Below are positions 54,042 to 62,687 of a stretch of DNA of 64,000 nucleotides, piece after piece; position 1 is the first letter of the stretch; every line of letters starts with the position of its first letter. The stretch spans positions 62,001 through 126,000 of the forward strand of contig NZ_CP082273.1 in NCBI RefSeq assembly GCF_019880385.1, read 5' to 3'. The translations under genes were made by a program, and so were the position numbers. The DNA comes from Nocardioides coralli (GTDB taxonomy: Bacteria > Actinomycetota > Actinomycetes > Propionibacteriales > Nocardioidaceae). The notes under the pieces were generated by a model. It was not told the DNA's origin. It worked only from the letters and a program-made list of their open reading frames with translations, and made no database searches.

Positions 54042-54821
54042 ATGGCTCCGCTCGTCGTGGCGCATCGCGGGGCGAGCCACGGGGTCGCCGAGCACACCCT
54101 GGGTGCCTACCTCGAGGCCCTCGACGTCGGCGCCGACGGCCTCGAGTGCGACGTGCGGCTGACCGCCGACGGCCATCTGGTCTGCTACCACGACCGGAGC
54201 CTGTGGCGGACCGGCAGCACCCGCAGCGTGCTGTCGACGATGGACCTCGCCGACCTCGACCAGCTCGAGTTCGCGTCGTGGAAGAACCCCTGGGCCGACC
54301 TCGACGACGAGGCACCGGTCCGCGACACCCAGCTGGACCGGATGCTGACGCTGCGCAAGCTCCTGGAGACCGTCGCTGACTGCGGTCGCCGGGTCGAGCT
54401 GGCGATCGAGACCAAGCACCCCACGCGCTACGCGGGCCTGGTCGAGCGGCGCCTGGTGGAGGAGCTGCGCCGCTTCGGCTGGGACCGTCCCGACAGCCCC
54501 GTGCGGGTCATGAGCTTCTCCTACGTCGCGCTGCAGCGCGTCGAACGGCTGGCACCCGGCCTGCGGCTGGTGATGCTGATCGACCGCGCCCGCCACTGGC
54601 CGGTGCTCAAGCCCGTGCTGGGCCGGACGTGGGAGCTCGGCCCCGGCATCGACCAGCTGACCCGCCACCCCCAGTTCGCGCGGCGGATGCAGCGCAGCGG
54701 CCGCCGGCTGAACGTGTGGACGGTCAACGACGACGCCCAGCTGCAGCTCTGCCTCGACCTGGGCGTGACCACCCTCATCACCGACCGCCCGGCGTACCTC
54801 CTGGAGCAGCTGGGTCGCTGA
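54042..54821 (+). CDS. Glycerophosphodiester phosphodiesterase
   Basis: A 259-residue TIM-barrel enzyme. VAHRGASHGVAEHTLGAY holds the catalytic His and the metal contacts, LECDVRLTADGHLVCYHD the E-x-D and second His, and VELAIETKHP the later Glu and Lys. The end NVWTVNDDAQLQL and VTTLITDRPAYLL is canonical. There is no signal peptide, so it acts on cytosolic glycerophosphodiesters, yielding glycerol 3-phosphate and an alcohol. The ATG follows CACAAT by 6 nt. Confidence 0.94.
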   Translation: MAPLVVAHRGASHGVAEHTLGAYLEALDVGADGLECDVRLTADGHLVCYHDRSLWRTGSTRSVLSTMDLADLDQLEFASWKNPWADLDDEAPVRDTQLDRMLTLRKLLETVADCGRRVELAIETKHPTRYAGLVERRLVEELRRFGWDRPDSPVRVMSFSYVALQRVERLAPGLRLVMLIDRARHWPVLKPVLGRTWELGPGIDQLTRHPQFARRMQRSGRRLNVWTVNDDAQLQLCLDLGVTTLITDRPAYLLEQLGR

Positions 54822-54829
54822 CCATGGCC

Positions 54830-54835
54830 TAGCCT
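54830..54835 (+). promoter_or_regulatory. -10 element (TAGCCT) of the SEC-C gene
   Basis: TAGCCT ends 7 nt before the ATG at 54843, again without a ribosome-binding site. Confidence 0.55.
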
Positions 54836-54842
54836 CCGGGGC

Positions 54843-55778
54843 ATGGGAAAGCGTTCACGCACCAGGAGCCGGGAGCAGGCAGCCGACGGGGAGGTCGGGC
54901 CGCGGCAGCCGTGCCCCTGCGGCTCGGGCCGCCGCTACAAGCACTGCCACGGGGCGCCCGGCGGTGCCGCCCCGGTCTTCGTGCAGCGGCCCCTCGAGGG
55001 GATGCCGTCGGAGTGCGACCTGGTGGCACTGCGCGAGCTGGTGCCGGCGGCGACCGCGCCTCTCCCGCTCACGGGGGAGCACGCCGACCGGTCGGTGCAG
55101 CTGTGCACGTTGCTCCCCGGCGCTGCGCCGGCGATGGTGCGCGAGAGCGGGGAGGTGTGGCTGGGCCTGCAGGTGGTGCACAACTTCGGTGACCCCTCGC
55201 GCGACCTCGCGGCGGTGCTGCTGGAGGCCCTGGGGCAGTCGGAGGCGGGACCGGTCGGCCTGGGCAGCGACCCCGGCGAGGGTCCGCGGCTGCAGGACCT
55301 GGTCGCCGACGAGCCGCTGCGGATCACGGTCCACGACGGCTTCGACTACTGGGTGGCCGACCTGCCGGACTCCTCCGAGCTGGCCGCCGCCCTGGAGCAG
55401 GCCAACGACCAGGTGGACCCCACCGACCGGTTGACCTCGGTGGAGGCGGCGTACTGGACCAACGTCGGGAGCAAGGAACACCTGCGCTGGGTGATGCCGG
55501 AGCCCGAGGGGCAGCTGCTGGACGCCCTCGCGCGCCTCCACGAGGCCGACCGCGACCGGCTGGTCCCGGACTCCCGCCTCGTCGGCATGTTCCGGGCGCA
55601 CGGGCTGCTCGCGCCGGTCTGGGACCTGCCCGTCGGGACCGGCGCAGAGGCGCTGGAGGAGCCCGCGGAGCGGTTCGCGAAGGACCTCGCCGAGGCCCTC
55701 GCGGAGCCTGCGGACCTCACGGCCGAGCAGCGCTCGGCCCGCAACGGGCTGGCCAACCGCCAGGTCACGATCCGCTGA
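54843..55778 (+). CDS. SEC-C motif protein, DUF5926-like
   Basis: A 311-residue protein. The N-terminal zinc knuckle is PCPCGSGRRYKHCHG, an exact SEC-C motif (CxCxSGxxxxxCC/H type) like that of SecA. The remainder matches the actinobacterial DUF5926 layout: LEGMPSECDLVALRELVPAA, then SGEVWLGLQVVHNFGDPSRD, and a C-terminal VPDSRLVGMFRAHGLLAPVWDLP. Its role is unknown; the SEC-C knuckle suggests contact with proteins or nucleic acid. It is monocistronic. Confidence 0.88.
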   Translation: MGKRSRTRSREQAADGEVGPRQPCPCGSGRRYKHCHGAPGGAAPVFVQRPLEGMPSECDLVALRELVPAATAPLPLTGEHADRSVQLCTLLPGAAPAMVRESGEVWLGLQVVHNFGDPSRDLAAVLLEALGQSEAGPVGLGSDPGEGPRLQDLVADEPLRITVHDGFDYWVADLPDSSELAAALEQANDQVDPTDRLTSVEAAYWTNVGSKEHLRWVMPEPEGQLLDALARLHEADRDRLVPDSRLVGMFRAHGLLAPVWDLPVGTGAEALEEPAERFAKDLAEALAEPADLTAEQRSARNGLANRQVTIR

Positions 55779-55860
55779 GGTCCAGACCAGTCGAAATGCG
55801 ACGTAGGACACACAGAACTCGCAGTTGTGCGGTCCCTTGGGTGGCAGGTAGCGTTGGTCT

Positions 55861-55904
55861 CGACCCGGTCGTTGTTGTCTCCCCCGTCGGCAACGGCCGG
55901 GTCG
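55861..55904 (+). terminator. Strong GC hairpin, terminator or short structured RNA
   Basis: CGACCCGGTCGTTG (55861-55874) pairs with CAACGGCCGGGTCG (55891-55904) over 14 bp with one U-G pair. The 16-nt loop contains CCCCC, and TTCTAT follows. It lies 83 nt after the SEC-C stop in the longest gene-free stretch. A TAGCGT hexamer (55849-55854) ends 6 nt before the hairpin, so it could also be a very short transcript of its own. The rest of 55779-56063 shows no convincing gene. Confidence 0.55.
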
Positions 55905-56063
55905 TTCTATGCCCGAGCGCGGCGCTGAGCTCGCGAAGCGCCGATCCGCGAGGGGTTGAGGAGCGCTCGGCTCGGGCCGGAGCCCGCGACGGCCAGAGCG
56001 ACGCGTCTCGAAACCCCAGCCGTCGAAGCGGATGACCCACCCGCCCCAACAGCCCCAGCAGCC

Positions 56064-57290
56064 TCAGTCGACCGGCAGCGGCTCCCGCGACACGGGGCAG
56101 CTCATGCACCTCGGCCCGCCGCGGCCCGAGCCCAGCTCCGAGCCGGCGATCCGGACCACCTCGATCCCGGCCGCCTCGAGCCGGTCGTTGGTGCCGTCGT
56201 TGCGCTCGTAGGCGACCGCGATCCGCGGCCCGAGGGCGAGGGTGTTGTTGCCGTCGTCCCACTGCTCCCGCTCCGCGGTGACGGGGTCGAGCCCGGTGTC
56301 GATCTGGTGGAGGGTGTCGATCTCCATCGCCTTGGCGGCCGCGACCAGGAACGGCTCGGCGTCGGCCACCTGCAGCGTGAGGGTGTCCTCGGACTCGTCG
56401 GGGTCGGGCGCCGTGACCGCGTGGGCCTGCAGCGAGTCGGCGACGTTCGGGTACATGACGATCTTGTCGACGTCGACCATCGTGCAGACGGTGTCGAGGT
56501 GCATGGTCGCCCGCTCCTGCGCGATCGGCACCGCGAGCACGGTGTGGGCCAGCCGGGCGTGGAAGACCTGCCGGGCAAACCGCTCCACGCCGGCGGGCGT
56601 GGTCCGCTCGCCGACCCCGACCGCGATCACGCCGGGCGCGAGCAGCAGCACGTCACCGCCCTCGACGTGCTCGTGGTGCCAGCCGTGGATCTTGCGGGTG
56701 CCGACGAAGCGTGGGTGCTCGGTGTAGATCAGCTCGGTGAGCTGGGTCTCGCGGGTCCGGGCCGGCATCGCCAGCGACGTCACGGCCACCCGGTCGCGCA
56801 CCCACACGCTGGAGTCGCGGGTGAACAGCAGGTTGGGGAGCGGGTCGATGAGGAAGTCGTGCGGGTCCAGCAGCGAGGTGACCAGACCGTGACCGCCGCG
56901 CACCTCGTCGTTGCGGATGCCCGCGGTGAGGTAGGACGTGAGCTCGGCCGGGCTGGCGTCGCGGAGCGCGTGTGCGAGGTAGGCGCGCAACGTGTCGCCG
57001 AGGTGCAGCCCGGAGAGGGCGGTGGTGATCGCGTGGTTGCGGGCGTGCTCCTGCTCCAGGGTCTCGGTGAGCAGCTCGGTGAGGTAGAGGACCTCGACGT
57101 CGCGGGACCGCAGCGCGTCGGCGAAGGCGTCGTGCTCCTCCTGGGCGCGCGCCACCCAGGGGATGCCGTCGAACAGCAGCCGGTCGTTGTTGCGGGGCGT
57201 CAACCGCTTGAGCTCGTCGCCGGGGCGGTGCAGCATCACGGTCTGCAGCCGCCCGACCTCGCTGTCGGCACCGTGGGGCAGGTGGGTCAT
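56064..57290 (-). CDS. arcA: Arginine deiminase
   Basis: A 408-residue deiminase that converts arginine to citrulline and ammonia. [22 protein letters not shown] is the family start, and [11 protein letters not shown] and [10 protein letters not shown] hold the substrate-binding Asp and catalytic Glu. [12 protein letters not shown] supplies the His-Asp pair and [11 protein letters not shown] the catalytic cysteine (about residue 395). All active-site residues are present. The ATG follows TAGAGT by 7 nt. arcB, arcC and the antiporter arcD are not adjacent, so it stands alone here. Confidence 0.95.
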   Translation of the reverse strand: MTHLPHGADSEVGRLQTVMLHRPGDELKRLTPRNNDRLLFDGIPWVARAQEEHDAFADALRSRDVEVLYLTELLTETLEQEHARNHAITTALSGLHLGDTLRAYLAHALRDASPAELTSYLTAGIRNDEVRGGHGLVTSLLDPHDFLIDPLPNLLFTRDSSVWVRDRVAVTSLAMPARTRETQLTELIYTEHPRFVGTRKIHGWHHEHVEGGDVLLLAPGVIAVGVGERTTPAGVERFARQVFHARLAHTVLAVPIAQERATMHLDTVCTMVDVDKIVMYPNVADSLQAHAVTAPDPDESEDTLTLQVADAEPFLVAAAKAMEIDTLHQIDTGLDPVTAEREQWDDGNNTLALGPRIAVAYERNDGTNDRLEAAGIEVVRIAGSELGSGRGGPRCMSCPVSREPLPVD

Positions 57291-57297
57291 GGGTCGC

Positions 57298-57303
57298 ACT
57301 CTA
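57298..57303 (-). promoter_or_regulatory. -10 element (TAGAGT) of arcA
   Basis: Read on the minus strand, TAGAGT ends 7 nt before the arcA ATG at 57290. It lies just downstream of the cyclase stop, in the 38-nt gap. Confidence 0.55.
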
Positions 57304-57328
57304 GTTGCCCCCCCACGACGCCGGCCCG

Positions 57329-58435
57329 TCACTCCGGCCGGTCGCCCTCCTGCCACTGGCGGCGGCGCACCAGCCAGGGCTCGAGGTGCCGGTAACCCTT
57401 CACCGACTGGCGTCGCAGCCGCCGGAACTTCAGGTCGCCACGCTCGGCGTACGGCGAGAGCTCGGCGAGCTCGTCGGCGGCCCGGTCGATGAGGCGTGCG
57501 AGCGGGGTGCCGTCGGGGGCGGTGTCGGGAGGCTCGTCGTGGCCGGTCAGCGCGTCGAAGGCGCCGCGGTCCACCAGCACCGCACCTGGTCGCGCGATCG
57601 AGGTCAGCCGCGAGGCGATGTTGACGGTCGGTCCGAAGACGTCACCCAGCCGGCTCGTGACGTCGCCGAAGGCGACGCCGGCGCGCACCCGCGGGAAGTC
57701 GTCGTCGCCGTCCTCGCCCCGCTCGGTGAGCGACAGCGCCACGTCGACGGTGGCGCGGGGCTCGTCGGTCACGAAGAGGACCTCGTCGCCGATGGTCTTG
57801 ATCACCCGACCGCCGACGTCGACGACGCGGCGCGTCACCTCGTCCTCGAAGCGTTCGACCAGGTCGACCAGCTCCGACTCGGTGAGGTTCTTGCTCTGGC
57901 TGGTGTATCCGACGATGTCGGTGAAGCAGACGGCCTGCCGGCTCTGCGTCGCCCCGTCGGCCTGCGGCAGCAGGCGCTGCGCGGCGCTGACGAGGTGGCG
58001 GCGCCACACGTAGTCCTGCAGCTTGCCGACGTTGGGGAGCACGCTGCCGAGCAGCTCGTCGAGGCGCTGCTCCGGCTCGTCGTCGGACAGCGCGATCCCG
58101 GCGAGCAGGCTGACCTGCCACTCCGCGAGCCGGGCGAAGCTGCGACCCCAGGTGCGGACGAGGGCTGCCTGCGAGTCGGGCTCGAGGATGCCCAGCGAGA
58201 CCAGCTCGGCGGTCCGCTTGAGCGCCTTGACGTCGTGACGGGTGAACGCCACGTCGTCGTCGTCGGTGTGGGGGAACCCGAGCTGGCCCCAGAGCTCCTC
58301 GGCCAGCTCCAGGGGGACGCCGGCCTTGTCGGCGACCTGGACCCGGGTCAGGGTGCGCCGTGCCCCGAGCAGGTGGTGCTCGAGGTCGCCCGGGTCGAGG
58401 CCGTCGGCCTCCGGCTGCTCGTCCTCAGTGCCCAC
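57329..58435 (-). CDS. Class III adenylate/guanylate cyclase
   Basis: A 368-residue cytosolic cyclase. Residues 1 to about 150 resemble the actinobacterial adenylate-cyclase regulatory region ([38 protein letters not shown]). The catalytic domain has [14 protein letters not shown] with the first metal Asp (about 173), [10 protein letters not shown] with the second, and [17 protein letters not shown] with the conserved Asn and Arg. Gly-Asp in TIGDE and the overall motif suit ATP as substrate. It starts 15 nt after the stop of a stand-alone cNMP-binding protein, so product and sensor are co-expressed. Confidence 0.92.
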   Translation of the reverse strand: MGTEDEQPEADGLDPGDLEHHLLGARRTLTRVQVADKAGVPLELAEELWGQLGFPHTDDDDVAFTRHDVKALKRTAELVSLGILEPDSQAALVRTWGRSFARLAEWQVSLLAGIALSDDEPEQRLDELLGSVLPNVGKLQDYVWRRHLVSAAQRLLPQADGATQSRQAVCFTDIVGYTSQSKNLTESELVDLVERFEDEVTRRVVDVGGRVIKTIGDEVLFVTDEPRATVDVALSLTERGEDGDDDFPRVRAGVAFGDVTSRLGDVFGPTVNIASRLTSIARPGAVLVDRGAFDALTGHDEPPDTAPDGTPLARLIDRAADELAELSPYAERGDLKFRRLRRQSVKGYRHLEPWLVRRRQWQEGDRPE

Positions 58436-58450
58436 GGCGGGCCACCGGCG

Positions 58451-58816
58451 TCACTGCCCCAGCCGTTCCTTCGCCGTCCGGTCCAGCGCCTCGGCGAACG
58501 CCGGGACCTCGTCGCGCAGCTGGTTGACCTGGTCGCGCGTGAAGTGGATCAGCTCGACCTTGGTCAGCGTCACGATCGAGGCGTTGCGGAGCTTGTTGGC
58601 GACGATCGCTCCCTCGCCGAAGATGTCGCCGGCGCCGAGCCGGGCGATCTCCTCACCCTCGCGGCGGACCGACGCCTCGCCGCTGAGGATGATGTAGGCC
58701 TTGTCCGCCGGGGTCTTCTCCCAGATGGGGGACCAGTCGGCGGGGAGCGTCACGTGGGTGCCGGTGTTCTTGATCTGGTCGACCTCACGGTCGGTGAAGC
58801 CTTCGAAGATCGCCAT
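58451..58816 (-). CDS. Stand-alone cyclic-nucleotide-binding domain protein
   Basis: A 121-residue protein made of a single CRP-type binding domain. GDIFGEGAIVANKLRNASIVT is the phosphate-binding cassette with its Glu and Arg, and YIILSGEASVRREGEEIARLG is the beta-roll. There is no DNA-binding or kinase domain, so it must act through a partner or as a cNMP buffer. GAGGAG precedes the ATG on the minus strand. It is the first gene of an operon with the cyclase. A GTGTAAC-N5-GTTACAC palindrome lies about 90 bp upstream. Confidence 0.9.
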   Translation of the reverse strand: MAIFEGFTDREVDQIKNTGTHVTLPADWSPIWEKTPADKAYIILSGEASVRREGEEIARLGAGDIFGEGAIVANKLRNASIVTLTKVELIHFTRDQVNQLRDEVPAFAEALDRTAKERLGQ

Positions 58817-58902
58817 GTCCTGCGGTGCCTCCTCGTCGTGCCCTCCCGCTGCAGCCGATACTCCCGAAGCCGGCGGACGCTGTCCAGCGATCCCGGTGTG
58901 AC

Positions 58903-58921
58903 GTGTAACTCCGGGTTACAC
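58903..58921. promoter_or_regulatory. 19-bp palindrome upstream of the cNMP-binding/cyclase operon
   Basis: GTGTAACTCCGGGTTACAC has perfect 7-bp arms and further inner symmetry, so it looks like an operator for a dimeric regulator. The core GTAAC-N5-GTTAC is the same as in the two arms at 29373-29442. It lies between the GDT1 stop and the cNMP-binding gene. Confidence 0.6.
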
Positions 58922-58925
58922 CACC

Positions 58926-59516
58926 TCAGCCGAGGAGCTCGTACGCCGTCAGGCCGGCCAGCAGCAGGCAGACCGCGGCACCGGCGTAGTGGAGGGTGTG
59001 CAACGGCACGACGCGGAGCAGCGCCCGCCCGACCAGCACGGCGAGCCCGCTGACGGCGAGCAGGGCCGTGAGCGCGCCCGCGAACACGCTCAGCGGGTCG
59101 TCGTAGCGGGCGACCAGGGTCAGGGTGAGCAGCTGTGACAGGTCGCCCCACTCGGCGGCGAACAGCACGAGGAAGCTCACCCCGACGGCGCGCAGACCGG
59201 TTGCCGGGGTCGCCCGCACCTCGAAATCCTCCTGCGAGGCCACGTGTCGGCTGCGTCCCTCACGGAAGAGCAGGACCGCCCCGCCCAGGAACAGCAGCAG
59301 CGCCAGCCCCCGGACCGCCGTGGTCGGCAGCAGCGAGACCGCCGTCCCGAGCCCGACGGCGACCGCTGTCTGCACCGTGAAGGCGAGCGCGACACCCACC
59401 CACACGAGCACCGGCCGGAGCCGTGTCGACAGCACGAGGGTGGCGATGAACGTCTTGTCGGGCAGCTCGACGACGAAGACGGTGCCGAGCGCGACCGCCG
59501 CGACGACCAGGTCCAT
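58926..59516 (-). CDS. GDT1/TMEM165-family membrane cation transporter
   Basis: A 196-residue protein of six hydrophobic helices. The family repeat appears twice: VVELPDKTFIATLVL, with Pro in place of Gly in E-x-G-D-K-T, and FAAEWGDLSQLLTLTL. These acidic motifs line the path for Mn2+ or Ca2+ exchange against protons. The ATG overlaps the larC stop by one base (TGATG), so it belongs to the pheA-larB-larC operon. Transport of another divalent metal such as nickel would suit the company but is only inference. Confidence 0.9.
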   Translation of the reverse strand: MDLVVAAVALGTVFVVELPDKTFIATLVLSTRLRPVLVWVGVALAFTVQTAVAVGLGTAVSLLPTTAVRGLALLLFLGGAVLLFREGRSRHVASQEDFEVRATPATGLRAVGVSFLVLFAAEWGDLSQLLTLTLVARYDDPLSVFAGALTALLAVSGLAVLVGRALLRVVPLHTLHYAGAAVCLLLAGLTAYELLG

Positions 59517-60691
59517 CAGCCGAGGAACCGACGGCTCGCGGCCACGGCCTCGGCGAGGACGTCCGCGACGGGCCGGTCGAGCGCGACCGCTGCGCGGACC
59601 ACCTCGTCGTACTCCGGCATCGCGTTGACGACCTCGCCGCCCTGGCGGGCGAGCTTCACCGAGATCGTGTGGCCCGCCACGACGACGTGCGTGGTCTCGC
59701 GGTCGAGCGCGTGCTTGCGCAGCACCGTCTCCCGCAGCCCGATGGTCGAGGTGTGGCGGAAGAACGTGGCCCGGACCGCCTCGGCGCGGGCCGCGTCGAC
59801 CAGCACCGAGAGCGTGTGGGCGGGGCGGCCCTTCTTCATGAGGATGGGGGTCAGCCACGCGTCGCTGGCGCCCGCCGCCAGCAGCGCCGCGATCACCTGC
59901 GGCCACACCCGCGGGTCTAGGTCGTCGACGTTGGCCTCGAGGAGCAGGGGTGCGTCGGCGGGCCGGTCGGCGGGCTCGCCGAGGAGGAGGCGGAGCACGT
60001 TGGCGTGGCCCTCCGGGTCGCGGCCGCCGGCGCCGGTGCCGACCCTGTCGACGACCATCGCGGGCTGGGGGCCCCAACCGGTGGCGAGGCCGGTCAGCAG
60101 TGCCGCACCGGTGGGGGTGCACAGCTCGGTGGCGGGCGCACCCGCCGGCCCGGCGTACGACGGGACGCCGCGGAGCAGCTCCACCACCGCAGGCGGCGGC
60201 ACCGGCAGGGTCCCGTGGGCGCCCTGGACCGAGCCTGACCCGACCGCCACCGGTGAGACGACCACGTCGTCCGCGCCCACCCACGCGAGCCCGGCACACA
60301 CCCCCACCACGTCGGCGATCGAGTCCAGCGCCCCCACCTCGTGGAAGGCGACCTCGAGCGGGTCGCTGCCGTGGACCGCGCCCTCGGCGGCGGCGAGCCG
60401 CTCGAAGACGGCCGTGGCGCGCCGCCGGACGGATTCGTCGAGGTCGGCGTCGTCGAGCAGCTGCCGGATGTCGCGCCACGTCCGGTGGTGGACCGAGTCG
60501 GCGACCTCGACGTGGCAGCGGGTGGCGGCGAAGCCGTTGCGGTCCACCTGCTCCACCCGCAGCGTGACCGGCTCGGGGCTGACCGCGTCGACCGCGGCCT
60601 GCAGCACCTCCAGGGGTGTCCCCGCGCCGAGCAGCGCGCCGAGCAGCATGTCGCCGCTGGCTCCCGAGGAGGCGTCGATCCAGGCCCTCAC
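59516..60691 (-). CDS. larC: Nickel pincer cofactor biosynthesis protein LarC
   Basis: A 391-residue cyclometallase that inserts nickel into the pincer nucleotide used by LarA. The family start AWIDASSGASGDMLLGALLGAG and HEVGALDSIADVVGVC are present, then GVPSYAGPAG and TGAALLTGLATGWGP. It is a single open frame here, whereas Lactobacillus larC needs a ribosomal frameshift. A GTG start overlaps the larB stop by 4 nt. larE was not seen in the window and must be elsewhere if the pathway is complete. Confidence 0.93.
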   Translation of the reverse strand: MRAWIDASSGASGDMLLGALLGAGTPLEVLQAAVDAVSPEPVTLRVEQVDRNGFAATRCHVEVADSVHHRTWRDIRQLLDDADLDESVRRRATAVFERLAAAEGAVHGSDPLEVAFHEVGALDSIADVVGVCAGLAWVGADDVVVSPVAVGSGSVQGAHGTLPVPPPAVVELLRGVPSYAGPAGAPATELCTPTGAALLTGLATGWGPQPAMVVDRVGTGAGGRDPEGHANVLRLLLGEPADRPADAPLLLEANVDDLDPRVWPQVIAALLAAGASDAWLTPILMKKGRPAHTLSVLVDAARAEAVRATFFRHTSTIGLRETVLRKHALDRETTHVVVAGHTISVKLARQGGEVVNAMPEYDEVVRAAVALDRPVADVLAEAVAASRRFLG

Positions 60692-61383
60692 CGGGCCGCC
60701 TGCCGGGCCACCCGGGCCGCGAAGACGCCGGCGCCGTAGCCGTTGTCGATGTTGACGACCGTGACGCCCGGCGCGCAGGAGTTGAGCATGCCGAGCAGGG
60801 CGGCGATCCCGCCGAGGGAGGCGCCGTAGCCGATGCTGGTCGGCACCGCCACGAGGGGTACGCCGACCAGGCCGCCGACCACGGAGGGCAGGGCGCCCTC
60901 CATGCCGGCGACGACCACGAGGCAGTCGGCCCGTTCGAGCCGGTCGCGCACGCCGAGGATCCGGTGGAGCCCGGCGACGCCGACGTCGGTGACCTGGTCG
61001 ACCGCGGCCCCGTGGACGCGCGCCGTGAGCGCCACCTCGGCAGCCACGGGCCCGTCGGAGGTGCCGGCACTGACGACGGCGACCGTGCCGCGGGCGGTCG
61101 GCAGCGGGCCGAGCGTCGCCGCCCGGGCGAGCCGGTCGACGGTGGCGCCGGCCCGTTCGACGGCGTGGAGCGCCTCGTCGGAGAGCCGGGTCGCGAGCAC
61201 GGCGCGGTCGGGGTGGTGCTCGTGCAGGGTCTGCAGGATCGCGACCACCTGCTCGGGGGTCTTGCCGGCGCCGTAGACGACCTCGGCGTCGCCGGTGCGG
61301 GCCGCGCGGTCGACGTCGACGCGCGCGAACCCGAGGTCCTCGACACGGGGGTCCGGGCGGGGGTCGCGGTGGTCGGGGCTCAC
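60688..61383 (-). CDS. larB: Nickel pincer cofactor biosynthesis protein LarB
   Basis: A 231-residue carboxylase of the AIR-carboxylase fold that acts on nicotinic acid adenine dinucleotide in the first step of pincer cofactor synthesis. Signatures: AEVVYGAGKTPEQVVAIL, GTVAVVSAGTSDGPVAAEVA, VVVAGMEGALPSVVGGLV and SIGYGASLGGIAALLGMLNS. The GTG start overlaps the pheA stop by 4 nt, coupling it to that gene. The cofactor is expected to serve LarA-type enzymes such as the one at 15520. Confidence 0.94.
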   Translation of the reverse strand: MSPDHRDPRPDPRVEDLGFARVDVDRAARTGDAEVVYGAGKTPEQVVAILQTLHEHHPDRAVLATRLSDEALHAVERAGATVDRLARAATLGPLPTARGTVAVVSAGTSDGPVAAEVALTARVHGAAVDQVTDVGVAGLHRILGVRDRLERADCLVVVAGMEGALPSVVGGLVGVPLVAVPTSIGYGASLGGIAALLGMLNSCAPGVTVVNIDNGYGAGVFAARVARQAAR

Positions 61384-62219
61384 TCGCCGCGCTCCCGGGC
61401 GGCGGGGTAGACCCCGAGGATCTTCACGTCGTCGGTGAAGAAGCGCAGCTCCTCCAGGGCCCGCGCCAGGGGAGGGTCGCTCGGGTGGCCGTCGACCTCG
61501 GCGAGGAACTGGGTGGCGGCGAAGTGGCCGCCGACCATGTAGCTCTCGAGCTTGGTCATGTTGACCCCGTTGGTCGCGAACCCGCCCAGCGCCTTGTAGA
61601 GCGCGGCGGGGATGTTGCGCACGTTGAAGACGAACGACGTCACGACCGGACCGTTGCCCGCGGGGGCCTCGACCAGCTCGCGCGAGAGCACCACGAACCG
61701 GGTCGTGTTGTGGTCCTCGTCCTCGACGTCCTCGCGCAGCACCTCGAGGCCGTAGATCTCGGCGGCGAGCGGCGGGGAGATCGCGGCCTGGCTCGGGTCA
61801 CCCATCTCGGCGACCTCGCGGGCGGCGCCGGCGGTGTCGCCGGACACCACGGCCGAGAGGCCCAGCTCCCGGATCGCCTTGCGGCACTGGCCGAGCGCGT
61901 GCACGTGACTGTGGACGGTCTTCACCGAGTCGAGCGTGGAGCCGGGGACGCCGAGCAGCACGAACTGGATGCGCAGGAAGTGCTCGGCGACGATGTGCAG
62001 GGTCGAGCCGGGCAGGAAGTGGTGGATGTCGGCGACGCGGCCCGCGATCGAGTTGTCGATCGGGATCATCGCCAGGGCAGCCTCGCCCGTCTCGACGGCG
62101 GCGAAGACGTCCTCGAACGACGCACAGGCGAGTGCGTCGTGGTCGGGGTAGTGCTGCCGGCACACCAGGTGCGAGTTGGCGCCGGGCTCGCCCTGGTAGG
62201 CGATGCGTGGAGCGGTCAC
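61380..62219 (-). CDS. pheA: Prephenate dehydratase
   Basis: A 279-residue enzyme for phenylpyruvate formation in phenylalanine synthesis. The N-terminal dehydratase domain has IAYQGEPGANSHLVCRQHYP, MIPIDNSIAGRVADIHHFL and HSHVHALGQCRKAI. SGDTAGAAREVAEMGDPSQA follows, then the TTRF motif (HNTTRFVVLSR). The C-terminal ACT domain with ALGGFATNGVNMTKLESYM gives Phe feedback control. The GTG at 62219 starts the conserved sequence, with GAAACT 6 nt upstream on the minus strand. It is the first gene of the operon with larB, larC and GDT1. Confidence 0.95.
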   Translation of the reverse strand: MTAPRIAYQGEPGANSHLVCRQHYPDHDALACASFEDVFAAVETGEAALAMIPIDNSIAGRVADIHHFLPGSTLHIVAEHFLRIQFVLLGVPGSTLDSVKTVHSHVHALGQCRKAIRELGLSAVVSGDTAGAAREVAEMGDPSQAAISPPLAAEIYGLEVLREDVEDEDHNTTRFVVLSRELVEAPAGNGPVVTSFVFNVRNIPAALYKALGGFATNGVNMTKLESYMVGGHFAATQFLAEVDGHPSDPPLARALEELRFFTDDVKILGVYPAARERGE

Positions 62220-62275
62220 CGGGGCAGTTTCCCACGCGGTGCTCGCGCTTCCACCGGCCGACCGGCTCTCGGCCC

Positions 62276-62281
62276 TAGGGT
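62276..62281 (+). promoter_or_regulatory. -10 element (TAGGGT) of the DUF4446 gene
   Basis: TAGGGT ends 7 nt before the GTG at 62289, fixing that start in a 69-bp divergent gap with pheA. Confidence 0.55.
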
Positions 62282-62288
62282 CTGCCTC

Positions 62289-62687
62289 GTGGAGATCGTG
62301 TCGGTGCTCGCACTCGTCGTCGCGTCGCTGGCTCTGCTGCTGACCGTCGTGGCGCTCCGGCGTACCCAGCGCGGTCGCGGCGCGGGGGCGGACGCCCTCC
62401 CGGACGACGTGCACGGGCTGCGGCAGGAGGTCGCCGCACTCAAGCGGGAGGCCGGTGACGCACTGCGCCACCTGGCGGTCGTGCGCTACGACGCGTTCGG
62501 CGACATGGGGGGCCACCTGTCCTGGTCGCTGGCGCTCCTCGACGACGGCGGGCACGGCGTCGTGGTCACCTCCATCCACGGCCGCAGCGAGGCCCGTACC
62601 TACGCCAAGAACATCTCCGGCTGGGCGTGCGAGCAGCAGCTGTCGCCGGAGGAGGAGGAGGCCATCACCCATGCCCGTCCCGGGTGA
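62289..62687 (+). CDS. DUF4446 family protein
   Basis: A 132-residue protein. One N-terminal helix (VLALVVASLALLLTVVALR) anchors it in the membrane. A short coiled coil (DDVHGLRQEVAALKREAGDA) comes next. The conserved DUF4446 core is VVRYDAFGDMGGHLSWSLALLDDGGHGVVVTSIHGRSEARTY in continuous order, ending with LSPEEEEAI. The function is unknown. It overlaps the following gene by 17 nt. Confidence 0.9.
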   Translation: MEIVSVLALVVASLALLLTVVALRRTQRGRGAGADALPDDVHGLRQEVAALKREAGDALRHLAVVRYDAFGDMGGHLSWSLALLDDGGHGVVVTSIHGRSEARTYAKNISGWACEQQLSPEEEEAITHARPG

